A stretch of 64,000 bases of DNA from Toxotes chatareus (taxonomy: Eukaryota > Chordata > Actinopteri > Toxotidae). The DNA is taken from positions 124,001-188,000 of the forward strand of contig JAFBJY010000433.1 in assembly GCA_016801885.1 (NCBI GenBank), written 5' to 3'. A program made the translations under genes and the position numbers. Positions 50,990-62,793 of the stretch are shown here, in pieces; within the stretch, counting starts at the first letter, position 1, and each line of letters begins with the position of its first letter. A model generated the notes under the pieces. The model was not told the origin of the DNA. It made no database searches and saw only the letters and a program-made list of their open reading frames with translations.

Positions 50990-52710
50990 AAAAAGCCTTG
51001 GCAGTGTGTATTTACACAACAGGGATGTCAGTGCTCAGGAGGCAGTTTATAGGTTGAGTAACATGCACCTGAAGGAGTGCTCTAGGAAGGTTGTGTTTGT
51101 GCCCACAGGGGACAATTAGTAGTTAAGATGAGTTTGCCTTTGAGTGTGTTGAGGTAGAAGGTGCTGTTAGTACAGATGAGATGTGGATGACAGGTTTTGT
51201 TGATAGATCTAAGAACAGGCCAAGTGACAGCACTTTTGATGATATGTGTCTGGCGTCTTTTGCCTCTGAATATTGTGTCCTGTCTAAGAGTGAGAAATAT
51301 GTGTCATGAATAGTTATGTTTGCTTTTCACTCACAAAGACTCCTGAAAAGTTTTACCAGAGTATTCTGCAGTTGTTTCTGCCACACACAGTTGATATACG
51401 GTTAATCCATTTCAACTGTGAATCTCAGGAGGTCTATGAGTCACACCAGGTCAGGTTTAGGGATGGATCACTACATTCTGTTAAGTCTGTCGTTGATCTG
51501 AATAGGATCATGTTTGAGAGGGAGACAGAGGATTTAGAAAACATTCAGAGTCGCATAGATTCTGATGATGATGTAGAAGATTTGTGGTGTGAGCTCTGTC
51601 CACAGCAGGAATTAGAGCATTTAGAGAGCATAGATGAGTTAAAGGAAAGAACACAGTCTGTGTTTAGCTCTTGTTCGGTCTCTTAATGAGGCACAGTTGT
51701 TTGTTTTCTACCAAATTAAACAGTGGTGTTTAGAGAAGGTTAATGGTAAAAATCCTGCACCGCTGCATGTTTTTATTACTGGTGGTGCAGGTACTGGTAA
51801 AAGTCATTTGATAAGGATGATTCAGTATGAGTCAATGAGATTGTTGTCAGTGGCATGTACCCATCCTGACTCTGTGTGTTGACTGCTCGTACAGGGATTC
51901 CTGCTTTTAATTTGAAAGCAACAACCATTCACACCACCTTTAGTATAGGGAGGAATGTTAAGCTGCCGTATGCTCCTTTGGGCGAAGAGAAGTTCAGTTC
52001 TCTTCTCAGCGAATTAAACAAAGTGGTGACTTATCACCCTTTGGAAATGTTAGTGTGGTTGCTGATTTTTTTCTAACTGCCTCCTGTTAAAGGGAAGCCA
52101 CTGTATGTAGATGATGTTAGAAATACATTATGGACAAATGTATTTAAGGTGGTAGAATTAAAGGAAATAATGCAGCAAAAAGATAGTGTTTTTGCACAGC
52201 TGTTAAATCGGGTTATAACGTGTTCAAAGGGAACAGTGATGCTGGACAGTGACGTGCAGTTGAAGTAAATGAGCATAATAATCAACAGTTGTTGAAGTCC
52301 TGTCCAGAATATGTTGTTGTAGAGGCGAGAGACTATGTTAATGACAAACTGAAGCTATTAGAAGGGCATCATGCCAAAGCTTCCAATACTTATTTGTCAT
52401 AGGAATTATTTTTAGGCAAGGGTGCACGTGTCATGTTGTGTAAGAATGTAGATGTTTTAGACGGTCTTGTTAATGGGGTTTATGGTACAGTGTGACTCAC
52501 GTTGTTTTCTTAGAAAACAAGAGGTTTCCTCACAAGGACTTTGTGAAGTTTGATGATGTTAATTTATTTTTTTTTAATTTAGGAAAGATTTTTGCAGCAA
52601 GACAAGTACATGTGGCTTTAAGCCATGTTAGGAGTCTGTCAGAGTTCATTATTGAGAACTTGGAACAGAAGAAGATTTATTGTAAAGAGCATTTTGGCTG
52701 TCATTAATAA
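50990..52710 (+). pseudogene. Helentron Pif1-like helicase, broken
   Basis: The N-terminal helicase region shows SAQEAVYRLSNMHLKECS and KVVFVP-type words around 51,030-51,100. EKFYQSILQLFLPH follows at about 51,340. Walker A is VFITGGAGTGKSHLIRM (about 51,768-51,820). A later segment reads GIPAFNLKATTIHTTFSIG (about 51,893). Near the end come GARVMLCKNVDVLDGLVNG (about 52,420) and the motif VI region VHVALSHVRSLSEFIIENL (about 52,607-52,665). Frameshifts occur near 51,690, 51,870, 52,060, 52,260 and 52,490. The helicase would unwind DNA during rolling-circle transposition. Confidence 0.85.
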
Positions 52711-52739
52711 CATATGCCAGTTTCTTACAGAGGATGTTC

Positions 52740-53060
52740 CAAGGAGCACATCAAGTCCACATATTTTTAGAGTGTTTTGTATGAATGTGCAAAGTTTAAC
52801 TCAGCATGTTGCAGATGTGGTGATGTGTACACAGCATTTGCAGCCTAACTGTATTACTGTAACAGAAACATGGCTTACTGCAGAATCCTTGCTAGATATG
52901 ATCCAGATTGCTGGTTACAGTTTCAACCACTGTAGGTCACAGGTCAATTTAGTGTGCACAGTGTGTAGAATCTTTATGTACAACATAGTGTTAGTGATTG
53001 TTTATCGTCCACCATCATGTCCTCTGCCATTGTTTAAAGAGAATTTAAGGAAGTTGTTCC
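52740..53060 (+). pseudogene. Helentron APE-type endonuclease domain
   Basis: Following the helicase, FRVFCMNVQSLTQHVADV, ITVTETWLTAESLLDMI and IVLVIVYRPPSCPLPL give the first half of an APE endonuclease (N-x-Q-S-L, ETWL and YRPP words). The GDFN and SDH parts are missing; sequence runs into a (CT)n tract at 53,083-53,101. It resembles the LINE endonucleases nearby but its position after a helicase is Helentron-specific. Confidence 0.75.
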
Positions 53061-53419
53061 ACCAGGGAGGCTGGCTGCTCTCTCTCTCTCTCTCTCTCTC
53101 ATGTAGATTTTGGTTGGTAAGGTTTGGTTATTTTATTTTCGGTTAGTGTATTTTTACATCCAACATTTTCACACATGCAGACATTCCCTACACCACTGAC
53201 ATACATATTCCTATATTAAGTTTTCAATTGATTATCCACCATTCTGTTTGTGTGATCTCTCTTCTTTTTGCTGTGAACTCTGAGCCGGTTCATGACATTG
53301 ATGAAGTGTCAGTCAAACCTGAGCTGATACATGAGTTTGACTCTGAGGAAACTTGATTTCACTTCAGCCCTGGTGGAACAACACTCTGCATTTTTAGCAT
53401 ATGAGGTAACTAATTTGCT

Positions 53420-53487
53420 GTGAGTGTGAGACTCAGAGTGAGCAGTGTTGCAATATCTATGTATCTATCTATGTCTATCTATCTATG

Positions 53488-53518
<31 letters not shown>

Positions 53519-53890
53519 GCAGGTGTGTGTGTGTGTGTGTGTTTGTCCTTTGATGCCTTTGATGTATCAACATTCTACAGCCTGATGTCACAGGCTGCAG
53601 TAAGTGGACACACAGCCAGAGACAAGTTCAGAAGTCAAACAGGAGCAGAAACAGTTGGACTGGACAGGACTTGCTCATGATTTAGGAAGAAAGAAGCACT
53701 CAGATATTTCTGCACAATTATTGACAAGGAAGGGAGGAGCTACTGCTGTTACAAGGACAAGAGGAAACTACAGGAAAGTCCAGATCACCTCCAAGGTTTT
53801 CAGTAAGTCAGTACATGTTAGTCGTTCATGTCAGTGTCTAGTTTAGTTCATTTTGTGGGATGTTTTGTTCAGATGATATGTTTGTTAACT
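53420..53890 (+). repeat. Dispersed repeat, copy 3, with (CTAT)n and (GT)n
   Basis: A CTAT tetranucleotide tract (53,452-53,517) and GT run precede the core, which starts at 53,541 and matches copies 1 and 2. Like copy 1 it contains the full core through GGTTTTCAGTAAGTCAGTAC and beyond. Confidence 0.8.
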
Positions 53891-55150
53891 TGATGTGATA
53901 TTTAAGCACACAAGATCAAGATGAGAGAGAGAGACTGCAGGTGAGGCAGAGGTGGAGGGTGAGACATAATGAGAAATTACAAAGGTTCATTTGAAAATGT
54001 GTTAAAAAAAAAAACGGTCTACTTTCTGAAGTCACTGTATGTGAACAAACCATATTTGAGAACGATGAGCTGAGGTTATTATTCCACATGTAAAGACTTT
54101 AATGTCATGAACTTTCTTGTCTCACAGAAAAATTTAAATGAGACAAACTAAATGCTTCATTTGGTTCTGAGCTGCTTTTACTCTTTTGGATTGATTTTCA
54201 TTAGCGGGCAAATGAAGTGTGGCAGGGAGATTAGAAGAAGCCCCTCCTCCAGGCATCACCACCTCCTAATAATCTGACCAAATTCTAAAGTATCTCATTA
54301 GTAAAGTGTTTACACTGATAATTAGAGCTGACACAATTAATCCGTCCATGGATTAGTCCAGGGGAGAGCCAACAGAGGTTTTGGTTCTAGCTGAACTCAG
54401 GCACAGGGAAAGATCTCAGGAGAGCTCGTCAGACTGCACACTGCTGGCTCATAGTTGGACACAATTAATCAACAACAATTAATCAGTTATTTCAATTTAC
54501 AGGTTATTTCTCAAGAGAACATGTTTTCACAAAATACAAAAACATTTGCTGCTGCTTCAACTTGACATGAACTGCGTTGGATTGTCCAGGTGTACCTAAT
54601 AAAGTGAGCACTGAGTGTAGTTCTCATGAATGTGCAGTGAAGTGTATGAAATCCACTGTTCCAGCAGTGAGCAGCAGCTGGCAGCTGTTTAGTATGAACA
54701 GGTCCAACGTAGGTCAAACGTGCTGAGTAGACCTGCGTCAGACATGTGTCTGATGTGTTTGAAGGAGTTTTTTTGAGTCTCCACAGACAAGTGAAACACA
54801 TTTCTGTGAAGACGTGTTAGTGTGCTACACCTTAATCTTTGTTTCCATGACAAAATCATCAACAACCAACTAAATCCAAAACAACCATTCATAACACAAA
54901 CCATAGAAAATGTTCCAGCTTCCTCACACATGTACAATGATGACCTTGATGAATAGTTTATTTCTCAGAAACAATATTCAGCACTACAGTTTGTTATGAA
55001 GCTTGTTCCATTAGGTAGAATCGGGTTCAAAACTGGACTGATATTATCCAAACACTTCATGAACCTACAGATGACTCTGTCCCATCAGGAGTATGAGAGG
55101 TATTCCCCATCTGATCATATGATACTGGAGTGTGTCTATGGGACCTGCTG
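53891..55150. other. Interval with no gene recognised
   Basis: Contains a short fish repeat word (GTGTACCTAATAAAGTGAGC, about 54,588) that marks a small non-autonomous element. No other supported feature. Confidence 0.4.
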
Positions 55151-55164
55151 AAGAAGGAAGAAAA

Positions 55165-55800
55165 AGTGACTTTATAACCTCTTCACTGAACAGGAGTCTT
55201 CTGCCCTCCAGTGGTCACTGTCAGTAACTACAACTCTGCACACAGCACTGACTGATACTGATGTTCACACTGACATTATTCCACATTTACTGACTTATTT
55301 TAGCTCTAATGTTCATCAGTCTGATAATGACTCTCTGTATGTGAACACACATATTATTACACTGATATAAATACTGATGTCTGCCTGAAGGACAAATAAT
55401 CAGTGAGGTTACTGCCCTCCAGTGGTCACACTGACAAGTGTCCAACAGGACTCGCACTGATTATTAGGATCAATATGTACCAATCAGTATTGATGACATC
55501 AGCAGGAAGATGAGGACTGGTCATAGTTTGAATAATGTTCCATGTATTATTCCATCCATGTTTTCACTACAAGCAGATACACTGTAAAAAATGTGACAAC
55601 TAAAAGGATCACTGTAAAATGATAAATAGGAGATGAACTGTAAAAAATTCTAGCATTGATTATCAGGAAATACACTGTAAAAGAATTTAATGGAGACTGT
55701 GCACTGTGTAAAATGGCAACAAAGGTGACAGGATATATCCAATAAAAAATGATGGTCATAGATGAGCTCTGGACTAACTTACAACCAAGGGATGAACTGT
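55165..55800 (-). repeat. Repeat block copy 2 (inverted relative to 33,175-34,295)
   Basis: The reverse complement of this block matches the one downstream of the NLR gene, including two CTGCCCTCCAGTGG sites (about 55,201 and 55,415). It also has the CACTGTAAAA series (55,580-55,800). It lacks the 280-bp stretch inserted in copy 1. Confidence 0.75.
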
Positions 55801-55804
55801 AAAA

Positions 55805-56290
55805 TTTTACATCAATTCAATTCAATTTTATTCTAATAGCTCCTTCCACAATCAAAATTATCTCAAAGCGCTTTACAGAGGCCCAGAGTCTGACCCCAGA
55901 GCAAGCACTTAAGGCGACAGTGGCAAGAAAAACTCCCTTTTAACAGGAAGAAACCTTGAGCAGAACCTGGCTCAGATGGGGACCCTCCTGCTGATGGCCG
56001 GGCTGGGTGAAAGGAGGAAAAGGAGGAAGATAGGACAGCTGGGAATGGAGGAGAGGAGGAGAAGGACATGCAGCATATAAAACATGATACAAACAGGGTT
56101 GGCAGTGAACAATGTTAGAGGGCCAGCATTCAGATTACAGAACAGTTAGTGGATACTGTGTGCTCAGCAGATTACAGTTATGATAGGAAACAGAGCACAG
56201 AGGCAAAAAACTGCCATGATTGATAATTATTTACATTACAGTCTGTATAGAATATTAATCCAAAATGTATCTGTAGCAGAGTGGAACCCT
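55805..56290 (-). mobile_element. L2 LINE 3'-end fragment, minus strand
   Basis: It starts with the inverted L2 tail (TCAATTCAATTCAATTTTAT) and includes AAGCGCTTTACAGAG and CTTTTAACAGGAAGAAACC. It is a 5'-truncated L2 insertion holding only 3' UTR. Confidence 0.9.
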
Positions 56291-56517
56291 TGTCTTCATA
56301 TTTACTGCTTATTAATTGTTTAGTTTGCTCAGCTGTTCGTTTATTTATAACTAAGTAGTGTGGCCCAATATAAATAGTACAGGCATTGTAATGTTGTAGT
56401 TTCACCACAAGAGGGAGTGGGTGGTTTGGAGTCGCTCCTGGTCAGTGGACGTCGACACATCAATGAGTTGCTCCAATGACGCATAGACAGGAGCGCGTCA
56501 TGACACGACGGTTGCTG

Positions 56518-56581
56518 AAAGTTTACTTTCACTTTTACTTTCACCGAAGTTTGTGGTGCAGATGATTTTCTCTGTCTGAAG
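56518..56581 (+). promoter_or_regulatory. Interferon-response-like element with first exon
   Basis: GAAAGTTTACTTTCACTTTTACTTTCACC (56,518-56,546) is a tandem series whose complement contains AAGTGAAA, the core of IRF/ISRE sites. About 35 bp downstream, TCTGTCTGAAG is followed by a GTAAATG donor at 56,582, like a short 5' non-coding exon. The next kilobase is CpG-containing. No coding exon for the gene it might serve is visible in the window. Confidence 0.4.
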
Positions 56582-56599
56582 GTAAATGTCAGCACTTCT

Positions 56600-57690
56600 A
56601 CTGTTTTTCTCGTCAACACTTCCTGTAGTTACCTGGATTATCTGATGCACGGATTTGGATGTTGTAGTGTTTTTTATACTGTGTTGTGGTGTTTAGTTGT
56701 ATAGACTCTGAGTTGTCAATCTAAAGTCGAGGTGAGGCAGGAAGAGGTCCGTCATTATGCGCCATGTTGTGTGGATATCTGCAGTAGAAGCGGTGGAGTC
56801 AGAGTAGAAGCAGAGTGAGCTGATGGTCAGTAGCTGAACACGGAGCCTTTGTTAGTCTGTGGCTCCACTTACTGCTGACTGAAGGCAGCTTTTCCTGCCT
56901 GAATCAGCCTGTGGAGGAGGCGGACCTGAGCCGCTGCTCTCCCGCAGTCTGAGCCGCTAAATGCGGTCTGAGCTCGGCGGACAGCGGCTGGAGAACAGCT
57001 CTGACTTTCTCTGTCATTAGATGAATTCTACGGGACTGAGCTCAGAGGGACTGACAGGGTTTTTCAGACTGTGTGTGATTTTCAGAGAGACAGTTAACAC
57101 TCCATCCACAGAGTCAGAGGCCTCCTGGTCCCATCAGGACAAACTCTACCTGATGAATTAGATGATAAAGACCCAAATCCATAAATACTTTCACAATAAA
57201 GCATCTCAGCGGCTCTGATAGGTGATTATATCTCTGTGGCTGGTCACAGTACAAACAGAAAAACTGTCTGTCAGGACATATTTGCTGTTTTTATTGATGT
57301 CTATCTGTGTCTCTGCTGTTTGGCTTGGTTTTGGTTTGTTGTTGCTGCTTCATATAGTTCAGACTTTACTATTAGAAAAGGCAGGAAAGTGCCAGGGGCC
57401 CCAACTAAAAGGGTCCCTGGAATAATACTGAGGAGAAATGAACTGAGTCTCAGTTGTTTTGTGTGGAATAATCACCTGCAGCTTGTTTCATCAAGTCATT
57501 TTCTACAGAAACACTGCAGACAAACAGATTGTCAGATAAAATCAGTGGATCTCAGTCCATCTGTGTGTCAGTGAATGGAAATGGTCGTCTCTGAATCGTG
57601 TGTGAAAGATATGAAAGAGGAAAGAAGAGCCAATCAGTGGAGGAGCAGCTGATAGTTCTACAGGACAAATGATGGAGAAAAGATCAGGGC
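56600..57690. other. Possible first intron/CpG-rich flank
   Basis: CpG-containing sequence at 56,740-57,000, then ordinary sequence. No coding exon was recognised. Confidence 0.35.
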
Positions 57691-59225
57691 CATAAAGGTC
57701 TGGACAGATGAGTCGGTGCTCTGTCTCCAGGGATGTTTTAACTGCACAGACTGGGATGTTTTCACACAGTCCTGTGGGGATGATTTGGACTCATTGGTGG
57801 ATACAACAAACCATGATTTACCAAATCAGTCAAAGCAGGATTACAAATCAAAACTGGAAAACAAGATGGCAGCAAACAAACTTGGTTCAGTCTGGTCAAG
57901 CATGAAAACTACTGCAGGCCTTCAGACCACAGAGCTCAGTACTGGTGTCTTTTTAGATGGTTGGAATTTAGACACAGAGCTGGATAATGCTCTGAATTGT
58001 TTTTATTAATCGTTTTGATTCCTTTGGTTTTAGCACAGAAACTCAGGAACTAAAACATAAACTTAAAGACACTGTGCATTTTAACATTGAGCTGTGTGAT
58101 TCTGTGCAGTAAAAGGCCCCGATATTATATGTGGATGTTTAGTGAAGCCCTGTGCACATGAGCTGAGTCCTGTGTTTCAATATATTTTTAATAAGTCTTT
58201 ACAGACACAACATGTCCCTAAGCTCTGGAAAGATCCTGTGGTTGCTGTCCCAAAACACTGAATGATGTTAGAGCAGTCGCCCTGACTTCAATTTGAATGA
58301 AAACTTTAGAGAAACTGGTCAGATCTGAGGTCCTGAAGCAAACTGAACATGCACTGGATCCTCTGCAGTTTGCATACAGGCCTCACAGAGGAGTGGAGGA
58401 TGCTACAGTGACTCTGCTTTTTAAACATCTGGATTTTAATGGGACACACGCCAGGCTTTTATTTGTGGACTTGTCTTCTGCTTTTAATACAATCCAACCT
58501 CACATTTGAATTGAAACGCTCTCCTACAACAGTTTGATTTAAATAATAATCTGGTGGGTTGGATTCTGGATGTTTTAACCAACAGGACACAGAGAGTGAG
58601 GGTCAACTGTACATTGTCTGACCAAAGGTGTTCTTCCACTGTTTCTCCTCAAGGGTGTGTGTTGTCACCACTATTGTTCATTTTATACACAAACATGTGT
58701 CAGAGCAGACATGACAGCAGAAGCATCATAAAGTGCTGATGACTCAGTTATTGTTAGTCTCCTCCAGGACGGTGAGAGCAGCCATGGACCAGTCATTGAT
58801 GATTTAGTTCAGTGGTGTGAGGAATCCTACCTGCAGCTAAATGCTACAACAACCAAAGATATGCTCATTGATTTTAGGGGGAAACCCCACAGGCACCAAG
58901 TCACTGTAATTAAAGGTCAGACCATTGAGTATGTGCAGTCTTACAAATATCTTGGGACTATCATTGACAGCAAATTGACTTTTGAAGAAAATTGTGAAGT
59001 GGTTTGTAAAAAGGCTCAGCAACGTTTACACTGTTTAAGGAAACTTGCACATTTTCACATGGACTGAACCATAATGAGCCTGTTTATCTCTTTTATAGAA
59101 TCCATTTTATCATTTTCTTTAGTGTCATGGTTCAGTCAGACAACTTTAAAACAGAGGAAGTCCTCAGACCAAATAGTTATGTGGTCTAGTCAAGCCCAGC
59201 GTCCCTGTACAGCAGACAGGTACAG
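57690..59225 (+). mobile_element. Old APE-type LINE, heavily decayed
   Basis: Broken frames carry LINE ORF2 words: GCFNCTDWDVFTQSCGDDLD (linker), LDPLQFAYRPHRGVEDATV, ARLLFVDLSSAFNTIQPH and SPQGCVLSPLLFILYTN. Next come ADDSVIVSLLQDGE (catalytic ADD, about 58,738), YVQSYKYLGTIIDSKLTFEE and SLFISFIESILSFSLVSWF. At least six stops or shifts are present. It is related to, but clearly older than, the LINE at 24-29.7 kb. Confidence 0.85.
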
Positions 59226-59232
59226 AGTTCAA

Positions 59233-59487
59233 TTTTCAATTCAGTTCAATTTTATTTATATAGCTCCTTCCACAATCAAAATTGTCTCAAAGTGCTTTAC
59301 AGAGACCCAGAGCCTGACCCCAGAGCAAGCACTTAAGGCGACAGTAGCAAGAAAAACTCCCTTTTAACAGGAAGAAACCTTGAGCAGAACCTGGCTCATT
59401 AGGGGGGACCCTCCTGCTGATGGTCGGGCTGGGTGAAAGGAGGAAAAGGAGGAAGATAGGACAGCTGGGAATGGAAGAGAGGAGGAC
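59233..59487 (-). mobile_element. L2 LINE 3'-end fragment, minus strand
   Basis: The inverted L2 tail (TCAATTCAGTTCAATTTTAT) and 3' UTR run to about 59,487, where a plus-strand L2 begins directly. It is a separate, severely truncated copy. Confidence 0.88.
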
Positions 59488-62400
59488 CTGCTGCAGTTTT
59501 TGTCTGAATTCACTGAATTTTTTCTGATTTAGTGCTTTGTATGGATAAAGCAATTATAGTGGGTGACTTTATTATTCATGTAGCCTCTTGTACTGAGTTA
59601 TGGCATAGAAGCTGAATGTCTGACAGTATTCCCTCAGAACCCTGTTTTATCTGATCGTCCTTTAGTAACATTTGAATTTACAATAATGAACTGCACAGCA
59701 TCTGGGAAAAAATAACTACTGTAGATATTTGTCTGATAATGCTGTTATCAAATATAAGGAAATTATTCCATCTTTATTATCTCCGTTGCCATGTGCCAGT
59801 TTTACAGAGGGCAATGGCCTGAACTTTACTCCAGCAGATATAGACTATCTAGTTGATAATACTGCTGCGTTCAACCCTTGACTCTGTTGCCCCTTTGAAA
59901 AAGAAGGTCAGTAATCAGAGGAAGCTAGCTCCATGGTACAATTCACAAATACGTACTTTAAAGCAGATATCACAAAAGCTGGAAAGGAAATGGTTATCCA
60001 CTAACTTAGAGGAATTCCGCCTAGCCTGGAAAGATAGCTTTATAATGTATAAAAAAAGCCCTCCGTAAGGCAAGAACTGCCTATTACTCATCATTAATAG
60101 AGGAAAACAAGAACAACCCCAGGTTTCTTTTCAGCACTGTAGCCAGGCTGACAAAGAGCCATAGCTCTGTTGTACCATCCATCCCTCTAGCTCTCACTAG
60201 TAATGACTTTATGAGCTTCTTTAGCAACAAAATAGTAGACATTAGAGACAGAATCCATCTCATCCTGCCTACAACTGTTAATGATGTAGGTATGTCCAGA
60301 ACAGCATCTTTAGAAACATCTTCCAGTCCTGATTTGCCGTTAGACTGTTTCTCTCCCATAGATCTAGCTGAATTGACTTCAATAGTTTCTAAATCTAAAT
60401 CATCAACATGTCTTTTGGATCCTATCCCGACCAGGCTTCTTAAAGAGGTGATGCCTTTGATTGGCACTCACATATTAGATCAAATAAATCTCTCGTTGGT
60501 TACAGGATATGTTCCACAGGCTTTTAAGGTTGCAGTTATCAAACCTTTACTTAAAAAGCCTTCTCTGGACTCTGACATTCTGGCAAACTACAGACCTATA
60601 TCCAATCTCCCTTTACTTCTAAAATTTCTTGAAAAGGCTGTTGCATCTCAGTTGTGTGATCATCTACATAGGAACGGTTTGTTTGAAGTTTTTCAGTCAG
60701 GATTTAGAGTTCATCATAGCACAGAGACAGCACTGGTGAAAGTTACCAACGACCTTCTTATAGCATCAGATAATGGACTCGTCTCTATACTTGTCCTGCT
60801 AGATCTTAGTGCTGCATTTGACACCATTGATCATAATATCCTATTGGAAAGATTGGAACATGTTATTGGGATTAAAGGAACAGCACTAGGCTGGTTTAAA
60901 TCATATCTATCAGATAGATACCAGTTTGTTCATGTTAATGATGATCCTCCATATATACCAGAGTAAGTCATGGAGTTCCACAGGGTTCTGTGCTTGGACC
61001 GATACTGTTCACCTTATACATGCTTCCCTAGGCAATATTATCAGGAAGCATGGAATAAATTTCCATTGTTATGCGGATGATACCCAGCTATATTTATCTA
61101 TGAAACCAGACGAAACAGATCAGTTAGCCATACTTCAGGCATGTCTTAAAGACATAAAGGCCTGGATGACCTGTAACTTTCTTCTTCTGAATTCAGACAA
61201 AACTGAGGTTATTTTGTTTGGTCCCAAACACCTCAGAAACAGTTTATCTAATCATATAGTTACTCTGGATGGCATTAATTTAGCCTCCAGTACGACTGTG
61301 AGGAACCTCGGAGTTATTTTTGATCAGGATCTATCCTTTAACTCACATATAAAACAAGTCTCCAGGACCGCCTTCTTTCACCTGCGCAATATCAGTAAGA
61401 TTAGGAACATTCTGTCGCAGAGTGATGCTGAAAAACTAGTCCATGCTTTTGTTACTTCTAGGCTGGACTACTGTAATTCCCTATTATCAGGATGTCCAGT
61501 TAACTCTCTAAAGAGCATCCAGCTGATCCAAAATGCTGCAGCAAGAGTACTGACTGGAATTAGCAAGAGAGATCATATTACTCCTGTACTAACTTCTCTT
61601 CATTGGCTTCCTGTAAAATCCAGAATTGATTTTAAAATCCTTCTCCTTACATATAAGGCCCTCAATGGCCAGGCTCCTTCATATCTCAAAGAGCTGATAG
61701 TACCATATCATCCTAACAGACTGCTTCGTTCCCAGAATGCAGGTTTGCTTATGGTTCCCAAAATCTCTAAAAGTAGAATGGGAGGCCGAGCCTTTAGCTA
61801 TCAGGCCCCTCTCCTATGGAACCAACTGCCAGTTTGGGTTCGGGAAGCAGACACCCTCTCTAATTTTAAAACGAAGCTTAAAACCTTCTTGTTTGATAAA
61901 GCTTATAATTAGTTGTAGTTACAGTCCTGGTTATTTATTAAACTTATAGTTAGTCACAATTATCTCTATAGACAATGTTACAGTTAAGGATATAGCCCTT
62001 AGTAGGGCTGGCTCAGGCAACTGTATCATCCCCTAGTTATGCTGCTATAGGCCTAGGCTGCTGGGGGACATCCCTTGATGTACTGCGCACTTCTTCTTCT
62101 TTCTCTTTCTCTCCTCAGATCCACTCTCAAATTTATTAGCCTTTATTACATGTCATTAACTCTGTGTCCTCTCTGTCCCGTAGTCCTGTGTTTGTTTCTC
62201 TCTGGTCTCTCTGGTCTCTCTTTCTCTGTACCTTTCTGCAGGTACCTCTGGCTCCGGAGCTGCATGTCCTATGGTCCTGGCTCCACCCACCTGCTGCTGT
62301 TTATTGTTTACAATGATCTATTTCTAACATGTTTTAATGTTCCATTCTGCTACAGATAAATATTTGATTAATATTCTTTGCAAACTGCAATGTAAATAAT

Positions 62401-62793
62401 TACCAGTCATGACAGCTTTTTGCCTCCGTGCTCTGTTTCATAATTCTAATCTGCTGAGCACACATTATCAAATAACTGTTTACTAACTGTAATGCAAATA
62501 CTGACCCACATTGTCTGTATTATGCTGCATGTCTTTCTCCCCCTCTCCTCCATTCCTAGCTGTCCTGTCTTCCTCCTTTTCCTCCTTTCACCCAGCCCGG
62601 CCATCGGCAGGAGGGTCCCCCATCTGAGCCAGGTTCTGCTCAAGGTTTCTTCCTGTTAAAAGGGAGTTTTCCTTGCCACTGTCGCCTTAAGTGCTTGCTC
62701 TGGGGTCAGGCTCTGGGTCTCTGTAAAGCGCTTTGAGACAATTTTGATTGTGGAAGGCGCTATATAAATAAAATTGAATTGAACTGAATTGAA
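59488..62793 (+). mobile_element. L2 LINE copy F, 5' truncated, nearly open RT
   Basis: It starts within the endonuclease (FCLNSLNF-type words, with the VGDF segment intact near 59,560). It contains linker, RT, C-terminal region and 3' UTR, and ends with the tail at 62,768-62,793. It is the best-preserved L2 here: the RT region needs only one frame change near 60,945. Confidence 0.92.
60211..61912 (+). pseudogene. L2 LINE ORF2, RT region with one frameshift
   Basis: The open frame 60,211-60,966 encodes STCLLDPIPTRLLKEVMPLI, VIKPLLKKPSLDSDILANYR, QSGFRVHHSTETALVKVTND, ILVLLDLSAAFDTIDHNILL and GIKGTALGWFKSYLSDRYQF. After a shift near 60,945-60,960 the frame 60,926-61,912 gives HCYADDTQLYLSMKPDE (catalytic YADD, about 61,072). 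VRNLGVIFDQDLSFNSHIKQ, SRLDYCNSLLSGCPVNS, LHWLPVKSRIDFKILLLTY and the terminus TFLFDKAYN follow. The order is the RT plus C-terminal region of L2-type LINEs. The single lesion makes it young. Confidence 0.92.

Larger units (their letters stand above)
49058..53060 (+). mobile_element. Helentron (Helitron2-like) remnant with SGNH and OTU domains
   Basis: In order: a start-like MPRGKGYRRSQAGKRRMEQQ at 49,058, an SGNH hydrolase in four exons, an OTU cysteine protease domain, a Helitron N-terminal region, a Pif1-family helicase with Walker A and the motif VI region, and an APE-type endonuclease after the helicase. The helicase-then-APE order defines Helentrons among rolling-circle transposons. The HUH nuclease expected between the N-region and the helicase is missing. 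Many frameshifts show it is inactive. Its ends were not located. Confidence 0.8.

Noticed and set aside
53452..53517. CRISPR-like or satellite array
   Set aside because: It is a plain CTAT microsatellite with no spacers.
59233..62793. Twin-primed (5'-inverted) L2 insertion
   Set aside because: Twin priming inverts the 5' part of a LINE. Here the inverted piece is another 3' tail, so it must be a separate copy.
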